A DNA stretch of 9,380 nt, taken from NCBI GenBank assembly GCA_002315685.1, contig DCHX01000020.1:1-9380 (forward strand). Direction: 5' to 3'. The translations under genes and the position numbers were made by a program. Position 1 is the stretch's first letter, and each line of letters begins with the position of its first letter. Under the pieces are notes generated by a model, which saw nothing but the letters and a program-made list of their open reading frames with translations, was not told where the DNA came from and did no database searches. Of the stretch, positions 7,484 through 9,380 are shown piece after piece. This DNA comes from Ruminococcaceae bacterium UBA1741 (GTDB lineage Bacteria > Bacillota > Clostridia > Oscillospirales > Acutalibacteraceae).

Positions 7484-7513
7484 AAAGTTTGGAAGATTTA
7501 TCTTTCAAACTTT
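7484..7513 (-). promoter_or_regulatory. Leader hairpin P2
   Basis: In the RNA, AAAGUUUG (7506-7513) pairs with CAAACUUU (7484-7491); after one mismatch AAGA pairs with UCUU, leaving a UAAA loop. It is followed by AAAAAUU, not a U-tract, so termination is unlikely. CAGAAGGA directly upstream (7514-7521) is repeated exactly at 7373-7380, before the aminotransferase start. Confidence 0.45.
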
Positions 7514-7521
7514 TCCTTCTG

Positions 7522-7566
7522 AAAACAAATCCGCACCTGCCACACTACCCGTGCAACAGAAGCGGA
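7522..7566 (-). terminator. Terminator-like hairpin P1 in the operon leader (possible attenuator)
   Basis: In the RNA, UCCGCUUCUGUUGCAC (7551-7566) pairs with GUGUGGCAGGUGCGGA (7530-7545) around a GGGUA loop: 16 positions with one U-U mismatch and four G-U wobbles. The GC-rich base is followed at once by UUUGUUUU (7522-7529), the layout of an intrinsic terminator, about 40-80 nt after the predicted transcription start. The wobbles exist only in this strand's RNA, which supports an RNA structure rather than a DNA palindrome. If it terminates, distal expression needs readthrough or antitermination; I could not find a clear antiterminator. Confidence 0.55.
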
Positions 7567-7608
7567 CAGCACAATTAAATATATTTATATTTATAATTAT
7601 ACTTATAA

Positions 7609-7637
7609 ATTGTACTACAACCTTAATTTGTTGTCAA
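7609..7637 (-). promoter_or_regulatory. Sigma-A type promoter of the aromatic operon
   Basis: The minus strand reads TTGACA (7632-7637), a 17-nt spacer, then TACAAT (7609-7614). It lies between the DUF421 gene stop and the leader hairpins and points at the aminotransferase gene. The expected transcription start is near 7602, giving an untranslated leader of about 170 nt to the leader ATG, or about 240 nt to the internal aminotransferase ATG. Confidence 0.85.
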
Positions 7638-7665
7638 GTTTTCAAATATCGGCAATATTATAATA

Positions 7666-8340
7666 TTATAATATCTCAATAATATTTAGTTTTCCATTTT
7701 CATTTAGGGTTGCAAGTAAAATATCAGACACGCTTTTTATTCCTTTTGTTTTAAGCTCACAATTTAACCAATTTTCATCAAATCCAAGCTTTTTCAGGTT
7801 GCTTATGATTATATTTCCGTCAGAAATTACATTTACAAAAATACCGTCATTTTGAGGAACTATCTTCAAATCCTCCGAATTTACCGGTCTTGCGTTCGAA
7901 AACGGCAAAAAGCTTATTTTTCCGTTTGGCTCCATAAATGCCGTATCTATATTTGAAATATCAAAATAACCCGCCGTTCTTGATTGCATAAGAAATTCAC
8001 TTAAATCAAGATGTGCCTTTTTTAGTCCCTCTTTTGAAATTTTACCTTTTCGCATTAAAACAATGCTTTTACCGAAAAATATTTTTCTGATTGAGTAAAA
8101 TTTTGTTGTAAGGTAAGAAATTAAAACTGCCGAAAGTGCATATACCGCCATTGCTATAACACCGTAAAGCGGTTTTTCAAGGTCGGTTGCCATTTCAGCC
8201 GCTATTGAGCCAATGCTTATGCCTATAATATAGTCGAACATTGTAAGCTCTGATACTTGTCTGTTACCCATTAGTTTTGTTAGAATAAATAAGACAAAAA
8301 GTGAAGATAATGACATTAAAACTATTTTGAAATATTCCAT
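7666..8340 (-). CDS. DUF421 (YetF-like) membrane protein
   Basis: This 224-residue protein has three hydrophobic segments at about 5-21, 36-50 and 57-79, followed by a soluble C-terminal part. The family signature is clear: KLMGNRQVSELTMFDYIIGI (22-41) joining the first two membrane segments, then GKSIVLMRKGKISKEGLKKA (90-109), the Arg at 121 and PNGKISFLP (138-146). Members such as B. subtilis YetF are inner membrane proteins of poorly known function, some linked to spores or stress, so I give no reaction. GGAG lies 7 nt before the ATG. Its stop is 28 nt from the -35 box of the aromatic operon. It is read in the same direction but is unlikely to belong to that pathway. No clear terminator follows it, only AT-rich palindromic sequence, so some readthrough into the aro leader is possible. 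Confidence 0.88.
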   Translation of the reverse strand: MEYFKIVLMSLSSLFVLFILTKLMGNRQVSELTMFDYIIGISIGSIAAEMATDLEKPLYGVIAMAVYALSAVLISYLTTKFYSIRKIFFGKSIVLMRKGKISKEGLKKAHLDLSEFLMQSRTAGYFDISNIDTAFMEPNGKISFLPFSNARPVNSEDLKIVPQNDGIFVNVISDGNIIISNLKKLGFDENWLNCELKTKGIKSVSDILLATLNENGKLNIIEIL

Positions 8341-8394
8341 TTGTCTGCTCCTTTTTTTATAATAGTTTTACCGCATTTTTCGACTCTTATTCCC

Positions 8395-8423
8395 TTGACT
8401 ATACTTTTAAGTTGTGTTATACT
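8395..8423 (+). promoter_or_regulatory. Sigma-A type promoter of smpB (and possibly ssrA)
   Basis: TTGACT (8395-8400), a 17-nt spacer and TATACT (8418-8423) sit in the 116-nt divergent gap between the DUF421 gene and smpB. The predicted start near 8430 gives a leader of about 27 nt. No equally good promoter for the DUF421 gene was found on the other strand. Confidence 0.8.
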
Positions 8424-8447
8424 CCTTATACTGCATAAAATAAGGAG
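8422..8447 (+). repeat. Inverted repeat bridging the smpB -10 box and SD
   Basis: CTCCTTAT (8422-8429) and ATAAGGAG (8440-8447) are perfect reverse complements separated by 10 nt. The left arm overlaps the end of the -10 box, and the right arm contains the SD AAGGAG. If transcription starts near 8430 the left arm is not in the RNA, so a DNA operator, an upstream start site or chance are the options. Confidence 0.4.
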
Positions 8448-8456
8448 ATTACTGTC

Positions 8457-8915
8457 TTGAAAAACACAAAAACCATTGCTACCAACAAAAAGGCATATCA
8501 CGAGTATTATGTCGTGGAAACATATGAGACGGGAATCTCTTTGTGTGGTACCGAGGTCAAGTCGATTAGACAAGGTAATGTTAATCTTAAAGATGCTTGG
8601 GTTGGTATTGATGACGGCGAAATGTACATCAAGCAAATGCACATAAGCCCTTATGAATACGGCAATATTTTTAACCGTGATTCAAAGCGTGATAGAAAAC
8701 TGCTTATGCACAAGCGTGAGATTATGCGTCTTTTCGGTGAGGTTAAGCAACAAGGCCTTACGCTTATTCCTCTTTCTTTGTATTTTAAGGGTTCGAGGGT
8801 TAAGGTACAGCTTGGATTGTGCAAGGGTAAGCAATTACACGATAAGCGTGCTGTTGCCGCAAAAAAGGATGCTAACCGTGCCATTGAGCGTGCCTTAAAA
8901 GAACAAAACAGGTAA
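8457..8915 (+). CDS. smpB: SsrA-binding protein SmpB
   Basis: SmpB binds the tRNA-like domain of tmRNA and places it in the A site of ribosomes stalled on broken mRNAs, where its C-terminal tail reads the empty mRNA channel. The 152 residues match the usual length. Family motifs are NKKAYHEYYVVETYETGISL (10-29), GTEVKSIRQGNVNLKDAW (31-48), MHISPYEYGN (61-70), RKLLMHKREI (80-89), the GLTLIPLSLYF core and the basic C-terminal tail with KGKQLHDKR. The start is TTG at 8457-8459; AAGGAG lies 9 nt upstream and no in-frame ATG fits the family N-terminus. Its partner ssrA begins 52 nt after the stop, with no convincing terminator between them, so co-transcription is plausible. Confidence 0.96.
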   Translation: MKNTKTIATNKKAYHEYYVVETYETGISLCGTEVKSIRQGNVNLKDAWVGIDDGEMYIKQMHISPYEYGNIFNRDSKRDRKLLMHKREIMRLFGEVKQQGLTLIPLSLYFKGSRVKVQLGLCKGKQLHDKRAVAAKKDANRAIERALKEQNR

Positions 8916-8967
8916 ATTTTCATTACTTTGTTATTTATTGTTGCGACTTATCTATCTCATTAAACAC

Positions 8968-9310
8968 GGGGGCGTAAAGGTTTCGACAGGGATTTTGAAC
9001 TTACGGAAGCGAGCAGTGGTGCAGAACCACTTAAAAATCTGCATCTTAAAATTAACTGACAACAATTCAGTTCAATTAGCTGCTTGATAGCAGCCGTCCG
9101 ATAAGAGAGTACCGCGACTCTTAAAGGGCGTCATTTAGCGGTGAACATGAACGAAAGGTCGGCTCGCCTTTCGTCACGACTTTGAGCCTACTGAGTCTTT
9201 AAGCCTGACATTCGGCGTAATGGCGAGGGAATGTAAACGACTGTCTGCGCTCGGAGACGCCGTAAGGAATAGATTTTTGGACGGGAGTTCGACTCTCCCC
9301 GCCTCCACCA
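8968..9310 (+). ncRNA. ssrA: Transfer-messenger RNA (tmRNA)
   Basis: This one-piece tmRNA of 343 nt tags and frees stalled ribosomes together with SmpB. The tRNA-like ends pair as GGGGGCG (8968-8974) with CGCCTCC (9300-9306), including the G-U third pair that alanyl-tRNA synthetase recognises, and the CCA end is encoded (9308-9310). GGTTTCGACAGG (8979-8990) and the T-arm GGGAG TTCGACT CTCCC (9283-9299) are standard. A first pseudoknot is visible: AGTGGT with ACCACT (9015-9020, 9026-9031), and GCAG with CTGC (9021-9024, 9039-9042). The tag reading frame is at 9058-9090, and its stops lie in the loop of a GCTGC/GCAGC hairpin. No strong promoter lies directly upstream. Confidence 0.97.
9058..9090 (+). 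other. tmRNA proteolysis-tag reading frame, tag (A)DNNSVQLAA
   Basis: After the conserved TTAAAATTAACT the frame reads GAC AAC AAT TCA GTT CAA TTA GCT GCT, then tandem stops TGA and TAG. This gives DNNSVQLAA, with a leading Ala supplied by alanyl-tmRNA. The resume codon GAC is placed by analogy with B. subtilis, where TAACT precedes GGC. The Leu-Ala-Ala end is the usual protease recognition signal. Confidence 0.8.
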
Positions 9311-9316
9311 ATAAAG

Positions 9317-9348
9317 AACGGTAGTGCCGAAAGGTGCTACCGTTTTTT
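9317..9348 (+). terminator. Rho-independent terminator after ssrA
   Basis: AACGGTAGTGCC (9317-9328) pairs with GGTGCTACCGTT (9333-9344) over 12 bp with two G-U wobbles and a GAAA tetraloop, followed by a T-run to 9348. It begins 7 nt after the tmRNA CCA end. Confidence 0.95.
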
Positions 9349-9349
9349 A

Positions 9350-9363
9350 TTGTATAACGAAAA
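9350..9363 (+). repeat. 14-nt post-terminator repeat, copy 2
   Basis: TTGTATAACGAAAA follows the ssrA terminator T-run directly and is identical to the sequence after the aro operon terminator (9-22, minus strand). Both copies have the same orientation relative to the transcript that ends there. Confidence 0.6.
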
Positions 9364-9380
9364 AGCAAAAATCCTATCAC

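Noticed and set aside
7482..7508. Eight-codon TTG-started frame after an AGAAGGA SD in the leader
   Set aside because: The spacing of 5 nt is good, but the frame is tiny, lies inside hairpin P2, contains no aromatic codons and has no other support.
7522..7602. T-box riboswitch in the aromatic operon leader
   Set aside because: The conserved antiterminator motif AGGGTGGNACCGCG is absent on the minus strand. The GGGTAGTGTGG in P1 only resembles it superficially.
9..9363. The 14-mers near the two window ends as terminal inverted repeats of a mobile element
   Set aside because: The sequence between them is housekeeping genes with no transposase or integrase, and both copies sit immediately behind terminators, which explains their opposite orientation.
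9174..9380. Minus-strand open frame antisense to the 3' half of ssrA
   Set aside because: It lies on the complement of the tmRNA and its terminator. Its Val-Glu-Ala-Gly-Arg-Val-Glu-Leu-Pro-Ser run is just the antisense of the T-arm and acceptor, a well-known spurious translation.
9311..9380. Integration site (att) at the ssrA 3' end
   Set aside because: tmRNA genes are common island targets, but no repeat of the ssrA 3' end and no integrase is present. A terminator follows directly.

Overview
The window looks like chromosomal DNA from a low-GC, AT-rich Gram-positive bacterium of the Clostridia, perhaps of the Oscillospiraceae/Ruminococcus kind. This rests on low GC, strong Shine-Dalgarno (SD) sites, sigma-A type promoters, a TTG-started smpB next to a one-piece tmRNA gene, and the protein sequence types. 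It is an inference, not a database match. I see no mobile element, CRISPR array or phage gene.

Positions 1-7637 (minus strand) hold one tightly packed aromatic amino acid operon. In transcription order it contains a class I aminotransferase, pheA (chorismate mutase, prephenate dehydratase and ACT domains), aroC, an aroE-aroK fusion, an aroQ-aroA fusion and a DAHP synthase gene (aroF type). It ends in a strong terminator at 22-60. Neighbouring genes overlap (ATGA or TAATG junctions) or are 4 nt apart, except for 37 nt before aroF. Together they cover DAHP formation, steps 3 to 7 of the shikimate pathway, and the branch from chorismate to phenylalanine. 3-Dehydroquinate synthase (aroB, step 2) and prephenate dehydrogenase (tyrA) are absent and must be elsewhere if the pathway is complete.

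Positions 7361-7637 form the operon's leader and are the most interesting part. A near-consensus promoter (TTGACA, 17 nt, TACAAT) is followed by about 240 nt of RNA with a 16-17 bp hairpin plus U-rich tail (terminator-like) and two further hairpins. After these comes a short coding segment whose residues 3-12 contain three Phe, one Tyr and one Trp. Its aromatic codons lie in one arm of a perfect 13-bp inverted repeat; the other arm covers the SD and the approach to the likely aminotransferase start codon. A closer segment can compete for the same arm. This resembles a translational attenuator sensing aromatic amino acids, with the odd twist that the leader is in frame with the aminotransferase and has no stop codon.

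Positions 7666-8340 (minus) encode a DUF421/YetF-type membrane protein. Divergent from it, on the plus strand, are smpB (8457-8915) and ssrA (tmRNA, 8968-9310), the two halves of the trans-translation ribosome rescue system, closed by a terminator at 9317-9348. The same 14-nt sequence, TTGTATAACGAAAA, directly follows both terminators in the direction of transcription.
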